A stretch of DNA of 64,000 nt from Vibrio hyugaensis (lineage in GTDB: Bacteria; Pseudomonadota; Gammaproteobacteria; Enterobacterales; Vibrionaceae): assembly GCF_002906655.1 (NCBI RefSeq), contig NZ_CP025795.1, forward strand, positions 806,001 to 870,000. Reading direction: 5' to 3'. The translations under genes and the position numbers were made by a program. Below the pieces are notes generated by a model. It was not told where the DNA came from, made no database searches, and saw only the letters and a list, made by a program, of their open reading frames with translations. Positions 10,504 through 19,681 of the stretch are shown here, piece by piece; positions within the stretch are counted from its first letter, which is position 1, and the number at the start of each line of letters is the position of its first letter.

Positions 10504-10623
10504 ATGGTGTTAATTGCGATTCGATTGGTGAAGCTGGCCGTTATCTGTGCGGTGTTTTTCACTATTTACGACATAATTGCATTCGGTGAAGTGACTTGGA
10601 TTAATCGTTTTTTCAACCTGTAA
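10504..10623 (+). CDS. 39-residue membrane mini-protein
   Basis: The short frame ATG 10504 to TAA 10621-10623 encodes 39 residues, beginning MVLIAIRLVKLAVICAVF, with one hydrophobic helix and a polar tail (GEVTWINRFFNL). GGAAATT precedes the ATG and an intrinsic terminator starts 11 nt after the stop, so the frame sits neatly in a transcription unit. Function unknown. Confidence 0.5.
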   Translation: MVLIAIRLVKLAVICAVFFTIYDIIAFGEVTWINRFFNL

Positions 10624-10633
10624 TCCGAAAAGT

Positions 10634-10657
10634 GAAAGGGGTGGAAGTACCCCTTTT
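10634..10657. terminator. Bidirectional intrinsic terminator
   Basis: AAAGGGG at 10635-10641 pairs with CCCCTTTT at 10650-10657 around the loop TGGAAGTA. It lies between the plus-strand mini-gene and the minus-strand response regulator, so it can serve both. Confidence 0.75.
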
Positions 10658-10663
10658 AGCAAT

Positions 10664-12331
10664 CTAGTTTGCCATTTCCGGTTCTTGAAGGTTGTTGTTT
10701 ACGACAGATACCTGCTGGCAACGATCTTGTGCTAAGAACAGAAACGTATCGTATCCGCTTTGATCTAACTCTTCATTAGGCACCAGTTGCTTGACGATGT
10801 TATCGCACTTCTTGATTAATTCCTCTACTTCTAACGCGCTCTTGTTGGTCGGCCATGCTCGAGTGAGCACCTTGATAATGTTGATACAAACCGTACGAAG
10901 CAGAGGGCAGCGGGTTTGCAGCTCTATCAATGCGTCGATCAAGGCTTGGTAGTTTTCTTCGGCCGCTCGAACTTTTTTGTATTGTTCTTGCATCCAAGCT
11001 TGTCGTTCTACATTGTTCGCCTCCAACGAGCGACCAAGTGTAATTTTACTCGACAGAATGGTATCACTAGAGTCGGTTTGCAAGTTCTCAAAGCACCATG
11101 TGATCGCATGGGTAAACTCGGATTCAAAGTTCATTTCATGCAGTAGCCACGCAAGATGAAACTGCGCGTAAAAATGCGCAAATGGTTTACGGCGATATAG
11201 GTCACTAAGTACCTTAAACGCTGCCACATACTGATTTTCTTCAATCGCGATATGTGCCGCAATCAAATCCAATTCATCTTTCAATGCCTTATTCTCGGGC
11301 CCCGTCATGACGGATTTGAACAAGGTTTTCGCTTGAGCCAATAAGTCTTCTCTTCCTTCCAACTTACGTGTGCAATAGAGAAGGATTCGAATTAGGTTCA
11401 ATTTTGCGTAGGTATTGTTTCTGTACGTGTCTTTGTTGATTTCCATGTAAGCGTGGTAGTGCTGTAACGCTGGGTAATAGTCGTGCTCCGCTAGACACAA
11501 GTTTACGATTACTAGCTCACGCTCGGAGTTACCTTCGACTAGGTTATTGGCTAACTCTAAGTGCTTAATCGCCGTTGGTACTTCACGATTTAGCATGTTG
11601 AAGTTGGCAGCGCACTCCCGTACTTCGACGTTATGTGGGGACTCTTCTAGTAAGGTTCGAACAAGACGTTGAGCGTCATCACTTTCGCCCAAAGAAACCA
11701 ACGTATTCGCCAAGCCTATTTTTGCCCAGTTTACATCTTTGCGCTCGATCACTTGTTCATACACCACTTTGGCTTCGTGGTGTAGTTTAAGACGTGTTAG
11801 AAAGTCGGCACGGAACTTTTCTATAACGAAGAAGTATTCTGGATGAAACGGAGTAAGTTCGTCGCATGCTTCTAAGCCTGCATGGGCATCGTTGTTGAAT
11901 TCGGCTTGGTAGATAGCTTGTAACGTACTTTTACGTTTGATTGCTCCTGAAATACGTTCTCTGAGCGCGACGGAGTTAAAAGGCTTGAGCAGATATTCAT
12001 CCGGCTTCAGTTCAATAATCGCTCGTACGATAGTTGCGGAATTCTCTCCTGTGACCAGAATAAAAACCGTATCGTGATTGAGCAGTTTGAGGTGTTTTAG
12101 CTCTTCAAATAGTTGTTTTCCATTCATGCCGCGACCAAAGTTGTAATCGCAAATGATCAGGTCAATACGCTCTTGGTGTGCAATGGAAATCGCGCCTTTG
12201 GCTAATCGAGCAGTGAAAATGCGCTTGTCAGAAAAACCATGCTTAATCAGCATATTACGTAACGTAAGAATCACGATGGGGGCATCGTCGACGATTAATA
12301 CATTGTACTGTGAGAAAGGTTTTGTATTCAT
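10664..12331 (-). CDS. Response regulator with TPR output region
   Basis: 555 residues. The N-terminal receiver domain (about 8-130) has the acidic pair Asp15-Asp16, phospho-acceptor Asp62 in LIICDYNFG, and the conserved Lys in EYLLKPFN. The rest (about 150-540) is helical with TPR-like periodicity (for example AKIGLANTLVSLGESDDAQR). There is no DNA-binding or catalytic domain, so output is probably by protein contact. It lies downstream of the hybrid kinase at 12492-14183 on the same strand, 160 bp away, and is its probable partner. Confidence 0.85.
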   Translation of the reverse strand: MNTKPFSQYNVLIVDDAPIVILTLRNMLIKHGFSDKRIFTARLAKGAISIAHQERIDLIICDYNFGRGMNGKQLFEELKHLKLLNHDTVFILVTGENSATIVRAIIELKPDEYLLKPFNSVALRERISGAIKRKSTLQAIYQAEFNNDAHAGLEACDELTPFHPEYFFVIEKFRADFLTRLKLHHEAKVVYEQVIERKDVNWAKIGLANTLVSLGESDDAQRLVRTLLEESPHNVEVRECAANFNMLNREVPTAIKHLELANNLVEGNSERELVIVNLCLAEHDYYPALQHYHAYMEINKDTYRNNTYAKLNLIRILLYCTRKLEGREDLLAQAKTLFKSVMTGPENKALKDELDLIAAHIAIEENQYVAAFKVLSDLYRRKPFAHFYAQFHLAWLLHEMNFESEFTHAITWCFENLQTDSSDTILSSKITLGRSLEANNVERQAWMQEQYKKVRAAEENYQALIDALIELQTRCPLLRTVCINIIKVLTRAWPTNKSALEVEELIKKCDNIVKQLVPNEELDQSGYDTFLFLAQDRCQQVSVVNNNLQEPEMAN

Positions 12332-12491
12332 TCCAAAGTTAACTCATCAAGTGAACCAAACGGTTGCTAACGAATAGCCGCTAAGGTCTAACTCAATTGC
12401 TGGCGAGACATCGGCTTAGTAAATAGTCAAGCAAAATCTGAGAAAAAACAGTTGCTTATAATCGACCGCCTTCAACAATCAAAACGTTTAT

Positions 12492-14183
12492 TTAATTACT
12501 CTCATTCATATCCAGCCACTGCTGCGTGGTGGTAACGACGGTTCTTAATTCGTTAAGCAATGCTGTTCTTGCGTGTTGTTCTTGTTGTGTACCTATCAGT
12601 GATTCACATTGTTCAGCGCTGTGTTTTAATTGGGTCAAGTTCAATGCTGCGGCCGAGCCTTTGATTCGGTGTGCAACAGATTTGAGGCTTTCCTCACCGG
12701 AATGAATCAACGCGATGTCATTAGTTAGAGCTTCGCATACCACGTGCGCGATTTCGATTTTTTCCTCACGATGATAAGCGTCCAACCAAACGTTTTGATC
12801 GTCGCAGTACAAGGTCACCGACAAATACTTTTCACACAAGGCTTTGAGGTCGTCTAAGTTGTATGGTTTGAATAAAACTGACTCCATACCGTTTTGTTTC
12901 GCTTTTTCAATAACATTTCGCGGGCTTTCTGCAGTACAGGCCACTACGGGAATTGAAGAGAATTCGCGGTCCGCTTTAAGCGTATGTGCTAGTTGGTAAC
13001 CGTCCATCTCTGGCATATGGCAGTCGGTCATCACAAAATTAAAGGGTGCGAATTCGGGGGCGTTTTGTGTTTGTTTTAATAACTCAATAGCTTCCACACC
13101 ACTTGTAGCAAGTTGGCAATTTATGCCAAGTTTTTCAAACTGACGTTTGAACAACTGTCGGTTAATCGCGTCATCGTCAACGACTAAAACACGACCATGC
13201 AAGTGACAAGATGTAGTTTGCAACGACTGGCTTTGCATCATCGAACTGCTGTTCAGTTTCTGCAAAATCAAGTCGGGATAAACGTTGGAGTAATGGGGGT
13301 CTAAGTCGATAACGTGATGTTTACTCTCAAACTCATCAAGGGTGACTTGCCATGTATTCAACCAACGCTGTATTTGTCTATCTTCTGTATAAATCGGTCC
13401 CACGCTTGTTAAATCGAGTGGTTGACTGGTCATTGGTAAGCGTACCGTAATGCTTGTGCCTTGCCCCCTTTGACTTTCTACCTCGATAGTGCCTGTCATG
13501 GTATCGACCAAACTTTTGACGATAGACATGCCAAGTCCAGTGCCACCGAAACGGCGACTGATGCTCTTGTCGCCTTGTACAAAGGGTTGGAAGAGGGATC
13601 CTAACTGTGCTGTGTTCATACCGCATCCAGTATCTTGGACGGATAATTCGAGCTGATTTTGGGTCACGTGCACACCCACGCTTACCTTGCCTTTGTCGGT
13701 AAACTTCACCGAGTTGCTCAATAAGTTATTGATGATTTGGTTGACGCGTAACCAGTCAAGGTTCACCAAAGCATGCGGAGTTGGTGTCCAGTTCAGTTCA
13801 AAATCTAAATGCTTTTGCTCGATGGCTTTCTCAAAGCTTCGCAACGTAGATCCAAGCTCTAGATAAATATTGCCAGTTTGGATATTCAACTGAAGTTGGT
13901 TAGCGCCTATCTTCGAAAAATCTAGAATATCATTTACGTGCAACTGCAATCGCTCAGCAGATTGCATCGCGCTTTTCAGTAGCTCTTTACTCTCTGTGCG
14001 TTCTAAATCTTGTTCTAACAATTCCATTAAACCCAGCATCGCGGCGATTGGAGTACGCAACTCATGGCTAACTACCGCAAGAAAGTGTTCACATGCTTCA
14101 ATCGCTTGCATGGTTTTCAAGTTAGACGCTTTCAATGTGATATCTCTCTGCTTCAATTCACTGACGTTATCAAACACAGTCAT
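12492..14183 (-). CDS. Hybrid histidine kinase (HisKA-HATPase-REC-Hpt), N-terminally short
   Basis: 563 residues. HisKA has His40 in VVSHELRTPIAAM. The HATPase domain has the N box (INNLLSNSVKFTDKG), G1 (DTGCGMN) and G2 (RFGGTGLGMSIV). A receiver domain follows with Asp in VMTDCHMPEMDG, and a C-terminal Hpt with His in VAHRIKGSAAALN. No sensor or membrane helix is present. Translation starts right at a PAS-like tail (MTVFDNVSELKQRD), and the in-frame codons just upstream continue that pattern (FIEGAQHH) before a TAA at 14211-14213. The gene may have lost its N-terminal sensor by frameshift, or may use this start with AAGGGG upstream. Confidence 0.85.
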   Translation of the reverse strand: MTVFDNVSELKQRDITLKASNLKTMQAIEACEHFLAVVSHELRTPIAAMLGLMELLEQDLERTESKELLKSAMQSAERLQLHVNDILDFSKIGANQLQLNIQTGNIYLELGSTLRSFEKAIEQKHLDFELNWTPTPHALVNLDWLRVNQIINNLLSNSVKFTDKGKVSVGVHVTQNQLELSVQDTGCGMNTAQLGSLFQPFVQGDKSISRRFGGTGLGMSIVKSLVDTMTGTIEVESQRGQGTSITVRLPMTSQPLDLTSVGPIYTEDRQIQRWLNTWQVTLDEFESKHHVIDLDPHYSNVYPDLILQKLNSSSMMQSQSLQTTSCHLHGRVLVVDDDAINRQLFKRQFEKLGINCQLATSGVEAIELLKQTQNAPEFAPFNFVMTDCHMPEMDGYQLAHTLKADREFSSIPVVACTAESPRNVIEKAKQNGMESVLFKPYNLDDLKALCEKYLSVTLYCDDQNVWLDAYHREEKIEIAHVVCEALTNDIALIHSGEESLKSVAHRIKGSAAALNLTQLKHSAEQCESLIGTQQEQHARTALLNELRTVVTTTQQWLDMNESN

Positions 14184-14678
14184 ATGATGCTGAGCCCCTT
14201 CTATGAATAGTTAACAGCTTGTTTGCATCTCGGTAGTGTTTGTCTCCCGAAAAGCGCAATGGAGTTGTGGTACTTTTTGAGTTGGTATCGACGGTTTCTC
14301 TAGTCAATATAGCAAGCAACAGAATGCGGACAGCAACTGACCGTCCCCCCAAATCACGATGAATTCTTTGTTGACACCATAGCGTACTGTAATTTTTGAT
14401 GCGAATTGTTTCAGTTTACTGTGAGAGGGACGATCACGAAATTAGATCAGCAAGGGGAGCGGATAGTATAGGTTTTCGCCATCTCTTCCAATTAACGTTG
14501 TTTATCTTGTCGACAACATTCACCTTCCATCGGTTTAGTGTCGAACGACATGTAGAAAAATGGGTAACGACTTTCAAAAAGTTATGAGAGCAGATTCAAT
14601 ATCCCTATCGCTTGTAATGGAAAAATACCCAAAAGCAACTAAGTTCATATTAAGGGGCTGGGTAAGGATACTCTCAAT
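14184..14678. other. Divergent intergenic region with possible PAS remnant
   Basis: 495 bp between the hybrid kinase (minus) and the cytochrome gene (plus). On the minus strand, 14184-14210 continues the kinase frame with PAS-tail-like residues, and another frame at 14214-14270 reads PLRFSGDKHYRDANKLL, which would join to it through a one-base shift. The remainder must hold the promoters of both transcription units; TTGACA at 14373-14378 is the only strong promoter-like hexamer I see, without a convincing -10. Confidence 0.4.
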
Positions 14679-15653
14679 ATGTACAAAAGGCTTACCACAA
14701 AAGGGTTATGTGGGTGTTTAGTTGTATTAATCAGTAGCTCGATTTATGCCGAAGGGTCATCATCAAACGCGAATTTTCAACTTGTAAAACCGATAGAGGG
14801 TGAACCAAGCGTGGATATGGATTTGGCACGTGTTGGTTGGCATCTATTTCGCGATCCCAAACTCTCTTCCAATGGTCAAATTAGTTGTGAAACCTGTCAT
14901 GATTTACAAACCAATGGTGCCGAACCTAGTGCGGTTTCTACTGGTGTTAACGGGCTGGGCATTCGTAATTCAATTACCGTCTTTAATGCTGCTCTCAACT
15001 ACCGATTTTTATGGGATGGCACGGTGAACTCACTTATGGCTCAAATCGATGGTCCAGTACTCAATCCGCTTGAAATGGATTCTAGTTGGAATGATATCGA
15101 GCAATACGTTAAAAGTGAGCCAACCTATAAAGCCCTGTTCAAACAGGCGGATGGGCGAGAAATTAATACTCGAAACATCAAAGGTGCGATTGTTGAGTTC
15201 GTGAAAGGTTTGCAAACCCCTGGTGCTCCTTTTGATTCTTATTTACTTGGTTATACGCATGTCCTTGATGAGCAGGCAATACGAGGGTGGCAGACTTTTC
15301 AAGAAGTGGGTTGTGTGCAATGCCATCAAGGTAAAAATGTAGGTGGTTCGATGATCCAACGTTTTACTTACTTCCAAACGCCAGATGTTGACCTAGATTC
15401 AGGACGCCGTTTGAGGACCATAGATGGAGAGGACAAGTTTTATTTCCGAGTAGCAAGTTTACGAAATGTCGGGCAAACCAGTCCGTATTTTCATAATGGC
15501 AAAGTCGACAAGCTTTCTGATGCAATCCAGATTATGTCTCAAACCCAGTTGGGTGTGACCATGAGTGACGATAAGGTGGCGGACATTGAAGCATTTCTCA
15601 ATACTTTAAGCGCACCGAGACCTTCGATTCTGGAGGTATTTGAAAATGAGTAA
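14679..15653 (+). CDS. Diheme cytochrome c peroxidase family protein
   Basis: 324 residues with a signal peptide (MYKRLTTKGLCGCLVVLISS, ending IYA) and two haem c motifs, CETCH and CVQCH, spaced as in bacterial diheme peroxidases (CcpA/MauG superfamily). Family members reduce H2O2 in the periplasm with electrons from small cytochromes, or carry out MauG-like oxidations. TAAGGA precedes the ATG. The last 8 nt overlap the start of a hybrid sensor kinase, so the two are co-translated. The coupling suggests that the cytochrome feeds or modulates the sensor; that is inference. Confidence 0.88.
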   Translation: MYKRLTTKGLCGCLVVLISSSIYAEGSSSNANFQLVKPIEGEPSVDMDLARVGWHLFRDPKLSSNGQISCETCHDLQTNGAEPSAVSTGVNGLGIRNSITVFNAALNYRFLWDGTVNSLMAQIDGPVLNPLEMDSSWNDIEQYVKSEPTYKALFKQADGREINTRNIKGAIVEFVKGLQTPGAPFDSYLLGYTHVLDEQAIRGWQTFQEVGCVQCHQGKNVGGSMIQRFTYFQTPDVDLDSGRRLRTIDGEDKFYFRVASLRNVGQTSPYFHNGKVDKLSDAIQIMSQTQLGVTMSDDKVADIEAFLNTLSAPRPSILEVFENE

Positions 15654-18009
15654 GTTTAGATTACTTAATGCACTTCTGTTTCTGGTCATCGCCGTCATGA
15701 TGGTGTTGGCATACATGACCCATGTAAATTCTAAAAACACCCAAGCGCTGCACTCTTCGCTAACAGAAATTGGTCACCACTTAATTGAAGAGCGAGATAC
15801 AGTTGTTAATCGTTATCATGCTAATTCGAGAAAGAATTACGAAATCACCCAAAATCTTGTCGAGTTAGAACTTGCCGCCGAGAAATTGTGTGAGGATTTT
15901 GAGCAGTCAATTTGGTTTAGTTTCACCCCAACGAAGGCCCGAGTGAAAAACATTGTCGCTCAATTTGATGGCAAAGTGCGTGATGCTACCCAGACGTTAG
16001 ATATGTTGATTGGGGTTCAAGTGGCCAATCAATATGAATTGCTGACGCTGCATAACATTTACAAAGAACAATTTGGGGCTAAAGCCGAGGACGTTTGGCT
16101 AGAAGAGCATTATTTTGATTTCCTGACTCATGTCGCGTTGCAGGGAAGTAACCCTGAGAGTAAGAACATTTCGTTGTTTTTGAATCGCCTGCGTCAAAGT
16201 GAACGTAAGATTGAGCTGTTGACCAATAAGATATTGGAAGGTCACTATTTCGAATTTGTAGAGTATTCCGAGCATCAACTGTTGGAATTTGTTCAACGTG
16301 AAGCGCGTTTGACATGGTTTTTTGTGCTGCTTTCTATCATTTTACTTGTGGCGGTATTTATGCTGCAAACTCAACACCGTGTAAATAGGCTCAAGCAACT
16401 AAATGATGATTTAACTGAAGCGACGGACAAAGCAGAACGTGCAGCAAAAGCAAAATCACAATTTTTGGCAACCATGAGTCATGAGTTGAGAACGCCAATG
16501 AATGGTGTGTTGGGTATTTCTCAAATCATCGCCAGTGAAACTCAAGAGCCAAAGACCAAAGAGCACATAAAAGTAATCCTCGACTCTGGCCAACATTTGA
16601 TGACCATTCTCAATGACATCTTGGATTTTTCTAAAGTGGAGGAGAACAAGCTCGATTTGGAAGAAGCGCCATTCAGTTTATCGCAAGTCTTAACGCCAGT
16701 ATGCAGTGCTATTCAGCCCTTAGTGGAAGAAAAGAACATTCAACTGCTCGTTGAAAATGAGGTGCCGGATCAGGTTGAATTTAAAGGGGACTGTGCTCGA
16801 ATTCGTCAAATACTGTTTAATTTGGCGGGTAATGCGGTGAAGTTCACCCACGACGGACACGTATTGATTCGTTCAGAGCTGGATCAAGAAAGAAGACACT
16901 TGGTGCTTTCAGTGAATGACACAGGAATAGGCATCCCTGAAGACAAGCAAGATCGTATCTTCAACTCCTTTGAGCAAGCCGACACATCAACCACTCGTAA
17001 ATTTGGCGGTACCGGGTTAGGTTTGGCTATCGTGAAAAAGATCACGGAGTTAATGGGGGGTGAAGTCAACATTAAAAGCGTTGAGGGGATAGGTACTCAG
17101 TTTCTTGTTGATATTCCTATCACCTGGGAAGAGAGGCAAATTCTTCAACAAGAACAAGCGAAAGTGGAATCAAATAGAGAAAGCAAAAGCAATCTCCATA
17201 TCTTGCTGGCGGAAGACAATCGCGTGAATGCCATTGTGGCAAAAGGCTTCTGCGAGAAGTTGGGGCATACGGTAGAAATTGCCGAAAATGGTTTGATTGC
17301 GACGAAAAAAGCTCAAGAGAACTATTACGACCTGATCTTGATGGACAACCATATGCCAGAAATGAATGGTATCGAAGCCACGCGCTTCATCCGCGAAAAC
17401 CTAGGTGTGAAGACGTTGTTGTTTGCTTACACCGCGGATGTGTTCAGAGAAGCACACGATAACTTTATTGAAGCGGGGGCTGACCACGTATTAACCAAGC
17501 CGCTACAACGAGAGAGTTTTGCCGATGCATTGAAACAGTTTTCCTCTCGCCTACCTGTTCAAGAAAATGGAGAGGAGGGACAGTCTAATAATGTGGTTCA
17601 ACTGCATCGTGAGCCAATAGAAAAACTGCGCTTAACTGAGGAAGAGCTTACCCATTCTGAGACGGTGGAAATATTGAAAGAAGAACCAGAAGCGTTGGTG
17701 GACTTGCTGCAAAGTATCGTTTGTGATTTTGAAACCGCAGTAGATGAGCTTATTGAATTCTTTATGGCTGAAAATTTGGAATCGCTATACAGAACTTTGC
17801 ACACGACTAAAGGTATGGCGTTGAACTTAGGGCTTGATACCTTAGCGAATCAAGCGTTAGAAATAGAAACACAGGTTAAAAACCAGCAAGTACCAGATAT
17901 TGAACAGTTGCAAAAACTGATTAACCGGCTGCAGGTCAATGTTCACCAAGGTCAACGTTTGATTGAAAAATCGAGAGCGCAAATAAATGATTCCAATCAG
18001 GTGATATGA
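15646..18009 (+). CDS. Transmembrane hybrid histidine kinase coupled to the cytochrome
   Basis: 787 residues from ATG 15646 (GGAGGT 8 nt upstream). A helix near residues 5-23 and another near 223-243 frame a helical periplasmic sensor of about 200 residues with no recognised fold. Then come HisKA (His279 in TMSHELRTPMNG), HATPase (NLAGNAVKFTHDG, NDTGIGIP, KFGGTGLGLAIV), a receiver domain (Asp567 in LILMDNHMPEMNG) and a C-terminal Hpt (His719 in TLHTTKGMALNLG). This is the full multi-step phosphorelay layout. Its final response regulator is not adjacent; the REC-TPR protein at 10664 is a candidate. Confidence 0.9.
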   Translation: MSKFRLLNALLFLVIAVMMVLAYMTHVNSKNTQALHSSLTEIGHHLIEERDTVVNRYHANSRKNYEITQNLVELELAAEKLCEDFEQSIWFSFTPTKARVKNIVAQFDGKVRDATQTLDMLIGVQVANQYELLTLHNIYKEQFGAKAEDVWLEEHYFDFLTHVALQGSNPESKNISLFLNRLRQSERKIELLTNKILEGHYFEFVEYSEHQLLEFVQREARLTWFFVLLSIILLVAVFMLQTQHRVNRLKQLNDDLTEATDKAERAAKAKSQFLATMSHELRTPMNGVLGISQIIASETQEPKTKEHIKVILDSGQHLMTILNDILDFSKVEENKLDLEEAPFSLSQVLTPVCSAIQPLVEEKNIQLLVENEVPDQVEFKGDCARIRQILFNLAGNAVKFTHDGHVLIRSELDQERRHLVLSVNDTGIGIPEDKQDRIFNSFEQADTSTTRKFGGTGLGLAIVKKITELMGGEVNIKSVEGIGTQFLVDIPITWEERQILQQEQAKVESNRESKSNLHILLAEDNRVNAIVAKGFCEKLGHTVEIAENGLIATKKAQENYYDLILMDNHMPEMNGIEATRFIRENLGVKTLLFAYTADVFREAHDNFIEAGADHVLTKPLQRESFADALKQFSSRLPVQENGEEGQSNNVVQLHREPIEKLRLTEEELTHSETVEILKEEPEALVDLLQSIVCDFETAVDELIEFFMAENLESLYRTLHTTKGMALNLGLDTLANQALEIETQVKNQQVPDIEQLQKLINRLQVNVHQGQRLIEKSRAQINDSNQVI

Positions 18010-18089
18010 ATGCTTTATGCATCCCTCATTTAGGTTGTGGGGGAATCCTTGAATATGTTTTACTAACCTTTTAATAACAAGGATTCGTT

Positions 18090-18557
18090 ATGAGCCAGCA
18101 CATCGCTCGAGTTAAATGGCAACGCGAAGCTGATGAGATCTTCAGTGATAACCAATACAGTCGAGCTCACATATGGGAGTTTGATGGTGGGTTGCAAGTG
18201 CCAGCATCTCCTTCTCCTTATGTTGTCCCTTCGCCACTTTCTGTGGAAGAAAATATAGACCCTGAAGAAGCTTTTGTCGCTGCGCTTTCTAGTTGTCATA
18301 TGTTGGTGTTTCTCTCTATTGCAGCGAAGCGTCGATATGTGGTGGACTCTTACCTTGATGAAGCGGTAGGTGAATTGACTGCTGGCGAAAATGGTAAGGA
18401 ATGGGTTTCTAAAGTGGTGCTTAGACCAAAAATCGTTTTCTTAGGCGAGAAACAACCCACATGTGAACAGCTAGAGAAATTGCATCATATGGCGCACGAA
18501 AACTGCTTTATCGCCAACTCGGTGAAAACAGAGGTGATGACTGAAATTCTAGACTAG
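18090..18557 (+). CDS. OsmC/Ohr-family peroxidase-like protein
   Basis: 155 residues. The two redox cysteines of the OsmC fold are present, in LSSCHMLVF (near residue 69) and ENCFIANSVKT (near 137). OsmC-family proteins reduce organic hydroperoxides with thiol donors in the cytoplasm. The Gln/Pro-rich segment PASPSPYVVPSP near residue 40 is typical of the Ohr-like subgroup that faces thiol-disulfide chemistry. AAGGA precedes the ATG. The LysR gene follows 86 nt downstream on the same strand. Confidence 0.85.
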   Translation: MSQHIARVKWQREADEIFSDNQYSRAHIWEFDGGLQVPASPSPYVVPSPLSVEENIDPEEAFVAALSSCHMLVFLSIAAKRRYVVDSYLDEAVGELTAGENGKEWVSKVVLRPKIVFLGEKQPTCEQLEKLHHMAHENCFIANSVKTEVMTEILD

Positions 18558-18643
18558 GCAGAAAAAGACGTTCTTGTATTGTTTCATTATTGACAAAAGT
18601 CTCTCTTCAATTATGTTTATCTCAACAAAAATGAGGAATGACT

Positions 18644-19525
18644 ATGTTAACTCGATCTGATGACTTAGAAATTTTACTGACTGTTGTTGATTGCGGCGGT
18701 TTTTCTGCTGCAGCCGACGCGCTAGATATTCAAATAGCAAGAGTCTCTCGCTCGGTCAGTCGTCTTGAGCAGCAACTGGGCGTTTCTTTGTTATACCGGA
18801 CTACGCGACGCGTTGAATTAACCGATGAGGGGCGTCGATTTGTTGAACACGTACGCACTGCCATGCAACATATTCAACAGGCAGAAGAGTGTGTGCTTTC
18901 ATTGGGGGAAACGCCGCAAGGGACACTGCGTGTGGATGCGGCAAGCCCATTTGTTTTTCATCAACTTGTTGACCTCATCAAACCTTTCCGTGAAGCGTAT
19001 CCTCAGATTGATTTAGAAATTACGTCTAATGAAGGTTTCGTTGATCTATTAGAAAAGCGCACCGATGTCGCGATTCGTATCGGTAAGCTGTCCGATTCTA
19101 CTTTGCATGCGAGAGCGCTGGGTAAGAGTGAGCTGTATCTGGTTGCCTCTCCTGAGTATCTTAAGCAAAGAGGAGTACCACAAAAACCAAGTGATCTCGC
19201 TCATCACGATATCATTGGGTTTACTGAGCCAAAGATCCTCAACAAACTGCCATTCAAAGGTGTGCTAGAGGTTGAACCAACTTTACTTTCCAGTAACGGC
19301 GAGACAATTCGTCAGTTAGCATTAGCAGGAAATGGCATCGCATGCCTATCTGGTTTTATGGTTCGTAAAGACATGGAAGAAGGGAAGTTGGTCGCGGTTT
19401 TAGAATCCAACAAAATAACGAATACTGATCGCGAGCAAATCAACGCGGTGTATTACAAATCCTCGTCAGTCTCGCTGCGTATTTCTGCTTTCCTTGATTT
19501 CATTCAACCGAAGTTAAAGCTCTAA
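18644..19525 (+). CDS. LysR-family transcriptional regulator
   Basis: 293 residues from the ATG at 18644, chosen because GAGG at 18633-18636 is 7 nt away; an earlier in-frame ATG at 18638 would overlap that site. The winged HTH occupies about residues 1-60 (GGFSAAADALDIQIARVSRSVSRLE), split here as GGFSAAADALDIQIARVSRS, followed by a type-2 periplasmic-binding-like effector domain. The family usually regulates a neighbouring gene; osmC-like or unlinked targets are possible. The effector is unknown. Confidence 0.88.
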   Translation: MLTRSDDLEILLTVVDCGGFSAAADALDIQIARVSRSVSRLEQQLGVSLLYRTTRRVELTDEGRRFVEHVRTAMQHIQQAEECVLSLGETPQGTLRVDAASPFVFHQLVDLIKPFREAYPQIDLEITSNEGFVDLLEKRTDVAIRIGKLSDSTLHARALGKSELYLVASPEYLKQRGVPQKPSDLAHHDIIGFTEPKILNKLPFKGVLEVEPTLLSSNGETIRQLALAGNGIACLSGFMVRKDMEEGKLVAVLESNKITNTDREQINAVYYKSSSVSLRISAFLDFIQPKLKL

Positions 19526-19681
19526 TAAATCGTCTATTGGTTTGAATATGGGTGATTAGTTTCACATTTCAACGTGTTTTATGGGGTTAGTGAAAGCAAT
19601 GTTGTGCGGTAGCGCAAGTGCTTGTTGTTAAATTAATGTTAGCTTTGAGTGGTGTGCCATTGATTAATAACGAGCATAGAT

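Noticed and set aside
14396..14587. A 63-residue plus-strand frame before the cytochrome gene
   Set aside because: It lies in the promoter region, has no clear ribosome site and no recognisable sequence.
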